DNA of 64,000 nt from CAZOBJ01 sp964577825 (lineage in GTDB: Bacteria > Planctomycetota > SZUA-567 > JAFGNG01). The position numbers and the translations under genes are program-made. The DNA lies in the NCBI GenBank assembly GCA_964577825.1, contig CAZOBJ010000003.1, positions 1-64,000 on the forward strand. The letters run 5' to 3'. Below the pieces are notes generated by a model. That model saw only the letters and a list, made by a program, of their open reading frames with translations. It did no database searches and was not told the origin of the DNA. Below, piece after piece: positions 40,991-50,651 of this stretch (its first letter is position 1; each line of letters begins with the position of its first letter).

Positions 40991-43900
40991 TCAATACCCT
41001 ATGACCCCCTGGCCTTCGGCGGTCTGGCCCGCGAACACCCCGGTCAGGATACCAGTCCCCTGCCCGGTGTCCGCGTGCGTGGCGACCACGTTCCCGCCGA
41101 TGCCCCTTGGCGCCGTGGTGGCGTCGGACGGCCCGTACAGGCTGCCGTTCACGCTGCTGCCGCTGATCGTCTGGCCCTGGCCCGCGATGGTCCAGTTGCT
41201 CACACTCCCGTTGAACTTGCCGAAGTCCGAGACGGCGGTCTGCGGAACGGTGAGCACGTGCTGGCCGCTCGTCTGCCCGGTCATGGAGAGCGAGCCCGAC
41301 ACATTCGGCTCCGCCCCGAACTGCACGGTCAGCGCCGTGCCGTTGCGGTCGAACAGGCGCTCGGCCCCGGCCCCCTGGCGATGGTAACTGCCCGCGCTGG
41401 GCCCGGTGTACGTGCCGGTCACGCCGTCCGCGATCCCGGAGATGTCCCCGGACTCCTGGCCGGCCACCCAGTGGCTCAGCCGCCGCACGAACCCGTGCTC
41501 GTCCATGGTCCTGTTGTCCACGTACGTCGCTTCCCATTCGCCCCACACGACCCACGGGCAATCCGGGAGTTGGTCTTCGGGGGGGGCGGTCACCAGGTAA
41601 CAGGCCCCGTTCGCGGGATCCAGGCCCTGAGCAACGGTAGCGCCCGTGGGCGTCACCTGGCCGTCGGTCAAGGTCAGAAACGTGCGCAGGCCCACGGCCA
41701 CGTAGCCGCCGCCGACCTCGGCCACGTCCTCGAGAGTGGAGATGTCATAGTCACCGACCTCTGCCTCGCCACCGGTCATGGTCATCAAGAGGTCCACCGT
41801 GTTGTACGTCAGGTCCACGTCCAGGCTCAGCCCCGCATCCGTCTCGTTGTAGGCCACCTCCGGCACGCCGTCCCCGAACCCGGTGAGGTTCTGGTCCAGC
41901 CCGGCGAAGTAGCCCTGATAGATCGCGGTTCCGGTCGAAGTGTCGTAGAACGGGTCGCTCGCGAACGCGGCCCCGCCGGTATGCCAGGTGTTGTCCGTGC
42001 CGCCGCCCAGGGAGACGTAGTCGATCGTGTCGCCCTGCCCCTGGAAGCCCAGGGCCTGCACGTCGTGTCCGAAGAAGTGTCCGAGGAGCTTGTTCGTGTC
42101 CCCGGCGGCCGCGCCGCCCCATACGAGGTAGTCGCCGCCGCGCTCCTCCAGCTGACCGAAGACCAGGGCGTCGAACCGGGCGTCCTCGCCCCCGCTGATG
42201 TTCGCGTCAAAGAAGTACTTGTCCACCTCGCCCGTGCCCGGCACGTACGTCCAGCCCAGGAGCCCCTGGTTGGTGAAGTTCACCGCGGTGGCCAGGTTGC
42301 CGGTCTGCTCGTAGGCCAACGTACGGTCCGGGGCCACCTCGTAGTCGAGGTACCGGGACATCTTGACGTTCCCGAGCCCCCGGCCGCCGTAGAGCCACAG
42401 CCCGGAAGTGGGGAATTCCTCCCACCCGAGGCGCACGTAGTCGCTCGTGCGCACCCCGGCGTACCCGAACGTGCGGTAGTGGTAATCGCCCTGGGCATAG
42501 TTGCGCGTCAGATCCTCGGTGGGCGAGCGCCACTCCGCGCGCGTGGACAGGGCCTGTGCCTCGTCCTGGGTCATCGTGAAGAACGCGAACTCGCCCAGGG
42601 CGCCGTGCACCTCGTTCAAATCCACGGTGACCGGGTCGTTGTCCCATTCGCGCCAGCCGCCCTGGTCGTAGAACACGTAGCGCACCGACTCGGTGGTCGC
42701 GGCCCCGTAGCTCACATCCGCCGCGCCCGAGTAGGTCCCGCCGGGGTTCACGGCCGGCAACGTGAAGTCGAGCCAGCCCATGCCCGTCGTGTAGGGCTTC
42801 GCAGTGATGGCCCCGTCCTCGCTGACCCCGGTGAGCGGCCCCTGCCAGTTCGCGTCGTACGCGGCCGCGTCGTCGTCGAGCAGACCGAGCACGTTGCCGT
42901 GCATATGCGCGTAGCTTGTCACGTCGTCGGTTTGCAGCGCGGCGTAGATGCCGGTGGTAAAGAGCCGCTCGCTGGCCCCGATGGAGGCGTTACCCGTGCC
43001 GTTGAACGCGCCGGCGAGGGCCGGGCCGCCGTCGGCCTCGAAGAAGCTGCCCACCACTCCGTCGGCGGCGCCGGTCGGCTGCCAGTCCACGTAGGTGACC
43101 GCACCCTCCAGCGCGCCGCCCGTCTCGACGCCCTCGAACAGGGCCAGGCCTTCCTCGTCGCGCACATGGCCGCGGAACCCGAGCGTGCCGTCGAAGTCCT
43201 CGAACTGCACGCGCGAAGCGCCAGCGTTCAGGCGCTCGTGGTAGGTGCCGTCCACCTTGCCCCGGGCGCCCAGGGCCAGCCCCGTCCAGCTCTGCCCGGC
43301 GACGACCGTTTCTTCCGTCGGGGTGCCCGCCACGAAAGGACTGTACTGGCCCGGCTGCATCATGCTGCTTCCATCCTGCAAGGACCACTGCCCGAAGATG
43401 AGGTCCGGGGCCAGGTCCGACCCGTTCAGGAGCGTCGGATGCGCGAGGGCGAAGCCCTCGTCATCGTCGTAAGACGCGTACCATAGGTCCGGCTGCAGAT
43501 ACAGCCTGGGGGTCGATCCGTAGGTCTCGTCACCGGACAGGAACGTAAAGGCCGCCGCGACCGTCTTCGAGATGGGATTCACTGCGATGGCCACGTCCTC
43601 CGGCCCCGCGCTGATCTCCCGCAATACGCCCGTGGGCGGATCGTCCGGACTCGCATACACGAACTGCACGCGGGATGCGTATCCGTTGTACGTGCGCGGC
43701 GCGGTAAGCTCCTCTCGTGCGGCCATCTCGTCGGTGGCCGTCCAGTTGAGGAACGCACCGGTCGAAAAGGCCAGGTCGCCACTGAGGCTGTCGCCCATGG
43801 CGGTCTGGGCTCCGGTGCCCTCGAACCCGAGGCCCTGCCACTCGGTCCCGAACACGCTGCCCAGGATGTCCGTGGGCGTGGTCCCGGTGGAATACCACAG

Positions 43901-45793
43901 CAGGTCCGGACCCGTGTCACCGGCGGGGTCGTCTGGCCCCGGGGTGTTCTGCGAATGCAGGTTGAAGCTCAGCTCACCCGCGGAATTGATCTGCCCGACC
44001 AAGATCGCCGCCGGATAGGCGTCGGCAATCGTGCCGTCTCCGCCGCTTCCGTCGTCCTCGTCATAGGCGTAGAAGATCGCCATCGCCGTGCCCGCGTCCG
44101 GGTCCAGCGCCACCAGGGGGACGATCTCGGCGCCGGTCGTGGCTCCGACGCCCATGTCCGCGCTGTCCATGTGCACGAGCCCCTGGCCGAAGTCCGTGGC
44201 CGCCGAGGCCTGCGCGCCGATGAGGTCGTCGCGACGGCTGCCGTACAGGTACACGTCGTTGCCGGTAGGCGCGTCGCCGGGCTCGACGCCCGTGTAGCCC
44301 ACCAGGTCGAACCCGTAACGCGGGTACTCGTAGGCGGGCTCGCCGCCGTAGGCAGGCACCTGGATCGGATCGGCGCTCTGCGCGCTCAAGGGGTCGCACG
44401 CGCAATTCGTGTTGAACAGGTAGAACTCCCCGAGGTTGTCCGTGGCGTAGTCCACCGTCGTGCATACGGTCTGATCGTCGATCGTCCATTCGCCCTCATT
44501 GTCCTTCCACCACAGGGGCCCCAGGTACCCGTGCTCGTCCAGGCCCCAGGTGTCCATGATCAGCTCCATGGAGTTCGCGGTGTCGGCCGAATGCGGACCG
44601 TAGTCGAGGCGGTGCAGGTTCGGGATCTCCACCTTGGCGCGACCCCGTATGGAGGTGCGCTGTGCGATGATCCCGCCCGAGGCATCGAGCAACTTGTCCT
44701 CGATGGTCAGCCACGAGACCCGGCTGACGTTGACGATTTCCTCGTCGTCGCCTTCGCCCACGACCTCGGTGGAGGTCACGTCCACCGGCCCGTGCCACCG
44801 CTTGCCCCAGTACGAGGCGCGCGGCTCGTAGTCGGTGAAGTTGCCGACCGCGTACCCGCTGTCGAGCGCCTGCCACGCCATGGTGACCGTGCGGCTGGCG
44901 CGCCCGAGGTTGCGCTCGAACGTGGCCACCACCTTTCTCTGCGAGGCATCCTTCGACGTCTTCTGGGCGTTGTTGAGGAGCGCGCCGCTAGGCGGGGGCG
45001 TGCCGTCGGGGCCGTCGCCGCCGTCGTCGCCGTCGCCGTCGTCACCCAGCCCCGGGACGCCGCCGCCCCCGCCACCGCCTTCACCGCCGCCGTCGCCGCC
45101 AAAGGCCATGTCGGAGAGGATGGCGTTGATCTCGGCGGAGGTAAACAGCCGCGGCTGGCTCGGGGGCTGGCCGGCTTGCAAGTCGCACCCGGTGCCCGGC
45201 TCGCCGCGCAAAATCACCTGGCCGTAGGAGTTCGTGGCCGACACCGCGGTGCCGCTCATGTACACGGCCTTGCCGCGCTGTGCGCCCGCGCTGCCCAGGG
45301 CCGTGGTGCCGCGGATGCCGATCGTGGCCGTGGGCGTGCGCACCTTCACGCGGTCGGGCGCGATCTTGCCGATGGCGCCGCTGATGACCTTGAAGGCGCC
45401 TTCGGCCACGCTCGTCTCGCACCGGCTGCTCTCGTCGCCAGGCTCGAACAGGAAGTCGTCGAGCGTCAGCCGCGCGCGCTGGCCCACGGCGATGAGTGTC
45501 TTGTCGCGGAACATGATCTGCAGCTTGCTGCGCGTCTTGGTGCGGATCATGTCCCCGATGTACACGGAATCCTTGATCGCAAGCGGGCTGTCATCGTCCT
45601 CGCCCGAGCGGGTGACCGTGGCCTGGCCGGTCAGGGCCACCACCTTGCCCACCGCCTCGCTGTCCCCGAAGGGATCCTCTTGTTCGGCCGCTCGCACCGT
45701 CGGCGCGGCGAGCAACGCCGCCAGCATGCAGGCGAGCAGCCCCGTCGCGGCCGTACGCATACGACGCTCGGTAGCAGAGAGCAGCGTATCCAT
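40991..45793 (-). CDS. giant FecR-domain protein with TbpB-like C-terminal barrel repeats
   Basis: 1600 residues from ATG 45793 (GGAGGGAGGA upstream). Signal peptide at about 12-36. FecR domain at 45-205 (GDMIRTKTRSKLQIMF, TPTATIGIRGT), then a Gly/Asp-rich linker at 230-270 (likely calcium-binding or flexible). The remaining 1300 residues are beta-rich, Gly/Asp/Tyr/Trp-rich repeats. Recurrent motif FG-x(3)-Q-x-LGF-x-G-x-G appears twice (GTEWQGLGFEGTG, near 43840; GHDVQALGFQGQG, near 42050). VVGSFFEADGGPALAGAFNG (43030 region) and VNGSLYGPSD with GIGGNVV and LTGVFAG at the end resemble TbpB-type lipoprotein barrels, which sit on the cell surface. The protein lacks a lipobox. The adjacent TPR-barrel protein is a good candidate exporter. 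Confidence 0.85.
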   Translation of the reverse strand: MDTLLSATERRMRTAATGLLACMLAALLAAPTVRAAEQEDPFGDSEAVGKVVALTGQATVTRSGEDDDSPLAIKDSVYIGDMIRTKTRSKLQIMFRDKTLIAVGQRARLTLDDFLFEPGDESSRCETSVAEGAFKVISGAIGKIAPDRVKVRTPTATIGIRGTTALGSAGAQRGKAVYMSGTAVSATNSYGQVILRGEPGTGCDLQAGQPPSQPRLFTSAEINAILSDMAFGGDGGGEGGGGGGGVPGLGDDGDGDDGGDGPDGTPPPSGALLNNAQKTSKDASQRKVVATFERNLGRASRTVTMAWQALDSGYAVGNFTDYEPRASYWGKRWHGPVDVTSTEVVGEGDDEEIVNVSRVSWLTIEDKLLDASGGIIAQRTSIRGRAKVEIPNLHRLDYGPHSADTANSMELIMDTWGLDEHGYLGPLWWKDNEGEWTIDDQTVCTTVDYATDNLGEFYLFNTNCACDPLSAQSADPIQVPAYGGEPAYEYPRYGFDLVGYTGVEPGDAPTGNDVYLYGSRRDDLIGAQASAATDFGQGLVHMDSADMGVGATTGAEIVPLVALDPDAGTAMAIFYAYDEDDGSGGDGTIADAYPAAILVGQINSAGELSFNLHSQNTPGPDDPAGDTGPDLLWYSTGTTPTDILGSVFGTEWQGLGFEGTGAQTAMGDSLSGDLAFSTGAFLNWTATDEMAAREELTAPRTYNGYASRVQFVYASPDDPPTGVLREISAGPEDVAIAVNPISKTVAAAFTFLSGDETYGSTPRLYLQPDLWYASYDDDEGFALAHPTLLNGSDLAPDLIFGQWSLQDGSSMMQPGQYSPFVAGTPTEETVVAGQSWTGLALGARGKVDGTYHERLNAGASRVQFEDFDGTLGFRGHVRDEEGLALFEGVETGGALEGAVTYVDWQPTGAADGVVGSFFEADGGPALAGAFNGTGNASIGASERLFTTGIYAALQTDDVTSYAHMHGNVLGLLDDDAAAYDANWQGPLTGVSEDGAITAKPYTTGMGWLDFTLPAVNPGGTYSGAADVSYGAATTESVRYVFYDQGGWREWDNDPVTVDLNEVHGALGEFAFFTMTQDEAQALSTRAEWRSPTEDLTRNYAQGDYHYRTFGYAGVRTSDYVRLGWEEFPTSGLWLYGGRGLGNVKMSRYLDYEVAPDRTLAYEQTGNLATAVNFTNQGLLGWTYVPGTGEVDKYFFDANISGGEDARFDALVFGQLEERGGDYLVWGGAAAGDTNKLLGHFFGHDVQALGFQGQGDTIDYVSLGGGTDNTWHTGGAAFASDPFYDTSTGTAIYQGYFAGLDQNLTGFGDGVPEVAYNETDAGLSLDVDLTYNTVDLLMTMTGGEAEVGDYDISTLEDVAEVGGGYVAVGLRTFLTLTDGQVTPTGATVAQGLDPANGACYLVTAPPEDQLPDCPWVVWGEWEATYVDNRTMDEHGFVRRLSHWVAGQESGDISGIADGVTGTYTGPSAGSYHRQGAGAERLFDRNGTALTVQFGAEPNVSGSLSMTGQTSGQHVLTVPQTAVSDFGKFNGSVSNWTIAGQGQTISGSSVNGSLYGPSDATTAPRGIGGNVVATHADTGQGTGILTGVFAGQTAEGQGVIGY

Positions 45794-45837
45794 GGTCCTC
45801 CCTCCGATCCGCACGGATCAGCGCCGCGCCCCGCGGG

Positions 45838-47244
45838 TCAAAAGTCCTTGGCCAGCGTAAGCATGGTGCGGTGCCGCCGGTATTCGTGCAGCTCCACCGT
45901 GGAATAGGTGTACGTGCGCTCGTGCGCCAGGTCTACGGACATCCGCCAGGGCAGCTCCTTGGTGACCCCGGCGGTGTACACGAACGACCGGTCCTTGCGC
46001 GGCACGTCGAAGGTCTGCGTACGCACGCTGTACTCGGTCTCGCGGAAGGTGTAGCCCAGGTACGGCCTGAGGCCCCACCGCCACTGGTGCGAGAGGCGCA
46101 GGCTCGCGCTCTGCTCGATATACGAGTCCTTGAGCTCGTTCCAGTTGTCTCGCCGCCGGCTGCGGTACTCGGCCCCCTCCTGGGGGTACTCGCGTTCGTA
46201 CCGGAACTCGGTGAAAAGCTGCGTGCGACCCTCCGCACCCAGCCGGAACACCGGGCGCACGGCAAAGGCCCAGTTGACCGCATCCAGGTTGCGGTCGTAA
46301 TGGACCTTCTTCATCTCCCGCCGGCCGCTGACGCCCACCATGACGCGGGGATTCACGGCATAGGCGATGTTGAGCTCGCCGCCGTGGCCCTTCTGGTACA
46401 TCTCGTTGTCCTTCTCCAGGGCGTTGAACGTGGCCAACAGCTCCACGTCCCATGCCCCAAAGGTGGCCCCGGGCCCGGACTCCACGCTGTAGTAGTTGAA
46501 GTCCTGCTCGTCGGCGCTCTCGTACCAGGTCTGATAGGACGAGAAGGTCGTGCGCCACTCCATGGGCTCGGCCGGGGTCTTCCACACGTGCTTGAGGAAC
46601 GCGCTCGTGGAGCGGAAGCCGTCGGCCTCCTCGAATACGTCCGGGTCCAGGCGCACTTCGCCCAGGACCGTGTCGATCACCTCGCGCGTGGGGGCGATGG
46701 CGGGGTTGGAGTCCGACCCGTAGGTCACCGCCAGACGGCCGAGCAGCAGGTGCTTCTGCTGGGCGCGGTCGATGGCGGCCAGAAAGCGGTCGATGTTCTC
46801 TTGCACCGGCTGCGGGGGCTCGGACTCGCGCACCCGCTGGAAGTGCTCCTGGGCGCGCTCGTAGTCCTGGAGCATGTACAGGCTGCGCGCGAGCTCCAGG
46901 TGTACGCGCATCAAGTCCGGCTGCTTGTCCAGGATGCGCTCGAACGCGGTGGCTGCTTTGCTGTACTCGCCGGCCGCGTAGGCCGCTCGGCCCATGTAGA
47001 AGTTCACGGACGGGTCCTCGGGCTCCTGGAGAAAGGCCTCCTCCAACAGCGCATAGGCCTCCTGCGGCTTGCCCGCCTCCAGCAGCGCACGCGCCTCGCG
47101 CACGAGCGGCTCCACCCGTTCGTGCGCCGGGCTCACCTCCGCGGGCAGGGGCTCGGGCTCGCCCGCCACGGAGTCGCGCGCGATCGCCATCGTCATGACG
47201 AAGGCAAGAGCCGACACGGCAACGAGTAGGCTGAGCGCAGCCAT
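45838..47244 (-). CDS. TPR plus outer-membrane beta-barrel protein (Slam-like)
   Basis: 468 residues from ATG 47244 (GGAGG upstream), which starts directly at a signal peptide (MAALSLLVAVSALAFVM). TPR units occupy about 45-160 (AYALLEEAFLQEPEDPSVNF in part, ATAFERILDKQPDLMRVHLELA in part). Residues 175-468 alternate aromatic and polar residues in about 14 strands and end in KDF, the C-terminal Phe of outer-membrane proteins. This is the layout of Slam (DUF560) translocons that move TbpB-like proteins to the surface. ATG 47340 is also in frame but lies inside the likely promoter. Gap to the FecR-protein gene is 44 bases, so one operon. Confidence 0.8.
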   Translation of the reverse strand: MAALSLLVAVSALAFVMTMAIARDSVAGEPEPLPAEVSPAHERVEPLVREARALLEAGKPQEAYALLEEAFLQEPEDPSVNFYMGRAAYAAGEYSKAATAFERILDKQPDLMRVHLELARSLYMLQDYERAQEHFQRVRESEPPQPVQENIDRFLAAIDRAQQKHLLLGRLAVTYGSDSNPAIAPTREVIDTVLGEVRLDPDVFEEADGFRSTSAFLKHVWKTPAEPMEWRTTFSSYQTWYESADEQDFNYYSVESGPGATFGAWDVELLATFNALEKDNEMYQKGHGGELNIAYAVNPRVMVGVSGRREMKKVHYDRNLDAVNWAFAVRPVFRLGAEGRTQLFTEFRYEREYPQEGAEYRSRRRDNWNELKDSYIEQSASLRLSHQWRWGLRPYLGYTFRETEYSVRTQTFDVPRKDRSFVYTAGVTKELPWRMSVDLAHERTYTYSTVELHEYRRHRTMLTLAKDF

Positions 47245-47632
47245 CAGGCCCTTGCCTCCAGGGTCAGCATCCGACCTACCCGGTCCGCTACCACGCTCGG
47301 CGGTCCCTGAGCCAAGTGCGCGTTCATCCGAATGCACCATACCCCCCTCTCCCGCGATGTCAAATTAGTTGTCAACCCTTTCCACCGGATTTTTCCCGGC
47401 GCAGGGCCTCATCGCGCGAGTGCGCTAGGGGCTCCTTTTCGCCTCGGCAGCGGCAGCAACGAGGCGGACGAAGTCACCCCTACATCATCCAGGATTATCG
47501 GGTTTCTTCTCTCGTGCGCAAGTGAAGAATGCACAAGGAATCCCAGCAACTTGGGTCGCCTGCAGGTCGCCCGAGGGGCGCACCGTCCAGCGCGTTGCGT
47601 GCAGGTCCCGGGCTTCCTCCGGGCTCGATACG
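47245..47632. other. intergenic region with operon promoter, no further gene
   Basis: Holds the promoter of the barrel/FecR operon (47336-47375) and, on the other side, sequence of unknown role up to the tRNA-Gly terminator. No protein-like frame found. Confidence 0.4.
47336..47375 (-). promoter_or_regulatory. promoter region with two TTGACA boxes for the barrel/FecR operon
   Basis: Minus-strand TTGACA occurs twice, 47370-47375 and 47358-47363 (12 bases apart). The inner box is 16 bases from TATGGT (47336-47341). Transcription from it would start near 47330, downstream of ATG 47340, which supports ATG 47244 as the real start. Confidence 0.5.
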
Positions 47633-47666
47633 AAAAAGGCCCCACAAGCACCGAGCTTGCAGGGCC
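47633..47666 (-). terminator. terminator after tRNA-Gly
   Basis: Minus strand: 12-bp stem GGCCCTGCAAGC / GCTTGTGGGGCC with a TCGGT loop and five T. Confidence 0.8.
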
Positions 47667-47672
47667 GGCTAT

Positions 47673-47747
<75 letters not shown>

Positions 47748-47779
47748 ATCGTCCAGGCCCGTGGCCTGTCCGCGAAACC

Positions 47780-47809
47780 ATTATAGAACCCCACAGGCGG
47801 CCTTGTCAA
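47780..47809 (-). promoter_or_regulatory. consensus promoter of tRNA-Gly
   Basis: Minus-strand TTGACA, 18-base spacer, TATAAT: both boxes are perfect. Predicted leader about 25 bases. Confidence 0.8.
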
Positions 47810-47844
47810 CCGGCCGTGCGCAAATCCTGCCCACCGGCGCGGGG

Positions 47845-49449
47845 TCAGTTCTCGGACTCGGGTGCTGACGGGGCCTCGCCTTCGGGCGCGGGCGAGGCGA
47901 GCGCGGCTGCGATCCCTTGCCAGGTCTTCTGCAACAGGTCCCAGCCTGCTGCGGCGGGCGCGTCTTCGGTCCATTGTCCCACGAGCCTCAGCCCGGTTGC
48001 GGTCGGCTCGAGGGCAATCGTGAGTTGGGGCGTCTCGCCGTCCCGGCGCTTGTTCGCTCGGATCGCGTGCAACACGCCCTCCTCCCTGCGAGTCACCCAC
48101 AGGGTCCCGGTCCCGTCCCCCTCGGGCCCGAGCACAAGGAACCGGGAATGCGCACCCGACGCCGCGCCGCGCAGCTCGTACTCGGCGCCCTCGGTGGATC
48201 GCGCCACAGTCGCGAACCATCGTGCGGCAAGCCCCTTGCGCTGAAAGTATGCGCCCCAGGCGGCTGCGCGCTCAAACCCTTCGCGCATGCGCGCCGCGTC
48301 CCGCACGCCCAACCACAGCGCCGACCACGTGTCCTGCCCCTCTCGAATGGCGTACAGTCCGATTCGGCCCGTGAGGTTGCGCAGGAAATCATGCTCGAGG
48401 TTCACGCCCGTCAGGGACGCGAGCAAGCGCAGGACCTCGCGGATGTCGCGGACCTCCTGCGGCCACAGATAGGCGCCGAGCTCCAGGACCCGCGGATACA
48501 CGACACGCGGCCAGGACGGTTGCGCCCGAATCTGCAGCGTGGCCTGCGTGCGTTCTCCCTGCTCCAGCACGGCCGCATCGGCGGCCACGAGCCGCAACAC
48601 GCGTCCCGCGCCGGCCGCTTGCGCGTCAAGGTCCAGGCCGATGTGCAGCGTGTGCGGCTCGCCCGGCCCGCCGGGCAACACGCGTACGCGCGCGGCCACC
48701 AGCCCGTCCAGCGCGCGACTCACGCGTTCCTGGCTCGGCGTCAGGGCCAGGATCTTGCTCAGGTTCCTGAGCCGGTTCGCGGCCACAAAGGCCCACAGCC
48801 CGGTCCCTTCACCGCGGGCGGCCCGGATGGCCGCGAGCGCCTCCTGCGGCATCGGCGGCGCCTCCGGGTCCTGGAGGCGTTCGATGACCTGGCCGACCTC
48901 CGCCACGACCACGACCGTCTGGGCGATCCGTGATGCGGCCATGGGTGGATGGGCCCCCACCGGCCCACGTGCCGCATCGAGCAGGCGTCGGATGCGCTCC
49001 TGCAGCCGGTCCGCGGCCCCGGGCCCGCCCGGGCCCTGGGCGAGCAGCACGAGCCGCGGCGGGCCCAGGCTCACCGGCACGAGCGCGAGCACAGCCTGTA
49101 CGGGCCCCGCCTCGCCCGGCTGGGCCTCGGCCAGTCCGAGGAAGACCTCCACGACCGGTCGTCCGCCGCCCGGGCTCCCCAGCGCCTGGACCCCGTCCCG
49201 CAACAGGGCAGACACCATCGTTCCGCGCTCACGGTCCTCGTCGGAGGCGGTCTCCTTGCCCTTTCGCAGAAGCCGGGTGAGCTGCGCGTCCTGGCGCAGC
49301 CCCACGGCCACGAGCGGCGCAGACCGCAGGTGCCCGACGAGGTCCGAAGGCTGCTCCTGCGCGCCCACGCGGCCCCCAGCCGCGTGGGCAAAGGCCCCGA
49401 CCAGCAACATGACGAGGAACAGCCGCCTGGCGGACGTGACCGCGTTCAC
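47845..49449 (-). CDS. exported DUF3352-like protein of unknown function
   Basis: 534 residues from GTG 49449, chosen for the strong GAGGAGAGGA site and because a signal peptide (RRLFLVMLLVGAFAHA) begins there. The body has the alternating helix/strand pattern and the phrase LTGVNLEHDFLRNLTGRIGL (about residues 345-364) seen in DUF3352-type proteins, which are periplasmic and uncharacterised. The tail is Ala/Glu/Pro-rich. It lies 129 bases behind the parvulin gene and may be co-transcribed. Function unknown. Confidence 0.75.
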   Translation of the reverse strand: MNAVTSARRLFLVMLLVGAFAHAAGGRVGAQEQPSDLVGHLRSAPLVAVGLRQDAQLTRLLRKGKETASDEDRERGTMVSALLRDGVQALGSPGGGRPVVEVFLGLAEAQPGEAGPVQAVLALVPVSLGPPRLVLLAQGPGGPGAADRLQERIRRLLDAARGPVGAHPPMAASRIAQTVVVVAEVGQVIERLQDPEAPPMPQEALAAIRAARGEGTGLWAFVAANRLRNLSKILALTPSQERVSRALDGLVAARVRVLPGGPGEPHTLHIGLDLDAQAAGAGRVLRLVAADAAVLEQGERTQATLQIRAQPSWPRVVYPRVLELGAYLWPQEVRDIREVLRLLASLTGVNLEHDFLRNLTGRIGLYAIREGQDTWSALWLGVRDAARMREGFERAAAWGAYFQRKGLAARWFATVARSTEGAEYELRGAASGAHSRFLVLGPEGDGTGTLWVTRREEGVLHAIRANKRRDGETPQLTIALEPTATGLRLVGQWTEDAPAAAGWDLLQKTWQGIAAALASPAPEGEAPSAPESEN

Positions 49450-49577
49450 CAAGTCCTCTCCTCGTGTGGTGACGTCCGGTCGACCCGCGTCCCGATCCTG
49501 CCACGGGCCGCCGCCTGGGTGCCCCTGGATACGGCGGCGAGCACGCGCCCGGGGTCCGCTCGCTTGCGCGGTAAGAT

Positions 49578-50651
49578 TCACCCCTGCTCCTCAGGGCGGC
49601 TCGGGGCGAAGGTGGGCTCCTCGGGCATGAGCTCCTCGGCCGGGATCGGTTGGCCGTTGTGCCAGGTCACGTGGCTTCGCCGCAGCACGTCGACGAGCCA
49701 CTCGCGCTGCCGGTCGACCCGGCTGCGGTCTATGAGGTAAAAGGTGATCCGGGCCTGGGCGTCGCGGAACGGGACCTCACGCGCCGGTCGCTCGTCTTCC
49801 ACGTACAGGATATGGAAGCCATGGTCGCTCTCGACCACGGGGCTGACCTCGCCCGGCTCCAGGCTGCGCATCGCCTGGACAAAGGGCCCGGGGTAGAAGT
49901 TGTCCAGGGCCGCGATCTCGACCGGAAACATGCCGTCGCTGCGGTGCGGCACGGGCGGCACGAGCAATCCGCCCCGGGCACGGTCGGCCGGGTCCGGACA
50001 GTGCTGCGCCGCGATCTCGGCGAACGAGGCCCCTTGCGCCGTGGCCTGCCTGCGGATGCGCTCGGCCCGGCGCCGCTCGATCTCGTAGAGCTCCTCGGTG
50101 GTTCGCGGCAGGCTGATATGGCGCACGCGCACGAGCCGCGGCGTGCGAAAGGCCTCTCGATGCTTCTCGTAGAACCGCCTTACCGTCTTGGGCGAGGGCA
50201 CGAGCATGGGCCTGCCTTCCTTGCGCATGATCTTGTCGAAGAGCAGGTCGTCCTTCAGCTCGCGGCGCGTGATCTCGTTGTCTTGCAGGTTGCGCTTCTC
50301 CAGCTCGGCCTCGAGCTCCTCGTCGGACACGTTGAGTTCGAGCCGGCTCGCTTCTTGTCGAATCAGTCGCGAGCGCACCAGCGTATTGAGCGCCCGGCTG
50401 GCCGCCTGGGTGCGCTGCTCTGGCGTAAGCGTCTCGCCTCTTTGCGCGTCGACCATGTTGGTCGCGTAGTAACTGGCGAGCTCCTCGATCTCCCGTTTTC
50501 GCACGGGCTCGCCGTTGACCACGGCTATCACGGCCTTGAGCACGACGAACCCGTCCTCGCCTCCATCGGCCCCTGCGGGCCACAGCACGGCTGCGGTCAG
50601 GCTCAACAGCCCGATCCCGATGGATATCCGCGCCTGGCTCGGTCGCCTCAT
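49578..50651 (-). CDS. parvulin-type peptidyl-prolyl isomerase, SurA/PrsA-like chaperone
   Basis: 357 residues from ATG 50651 (GGAGG 9 bases upstream). Signal peptide at 1-25. An N-terminal SurA-like helical domain (VIAVVNGEPVRKREIEELA in part, about 38-56; helices to 150) and one parvulin domain at about 195-305 (VRVRHISLP, FAEIAAQHCPDPADRARGG, EPGEVSPVVESDHGFHILYVED in part). It should assist folding of outer-membrane or exported proteins in the periplasm; the nearby barrel protein is a plausible client. Divergent from the 50896 gene with back-to-back promoters. Confidence 0.88.
   Translation of the reverse strand: MRRPSQARISIGIGLLSLTAAVLWPAGADGGEDGFVVLKAVIAVVNGEPVRKREIEELASYYATNMVDAQRGETLTPEQRTQAASRALNTLVRSRLIRQEASRLELNVSDEELEAELEKRNLQDNEITRRELKDDLLFDKIMRKEGRPMLVPSPKTVRRFYEKHREAFRTPRLVRVRHISLPRTTEELYEIERRRAERIRRQATAQGASFAEIAAQHCPDPADRARGGLLVPPVPHRSDGMFPVEIAALDNFYPGPFVQAMRSLEPGEVSPVVESDHGFHILYVEDERPAREVPFRDAQARITFYLIDRSRVDRQREWLVDVLRRSHVTWHNGQPIPAEELMPEEPTFAPSRPEEQG

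Noticed and set aside
40400..43486. 1028-residue plus-strand open frame
   Set aside because: Antisense to the cyclase and FecR-protein genes; composition is shadow-like.
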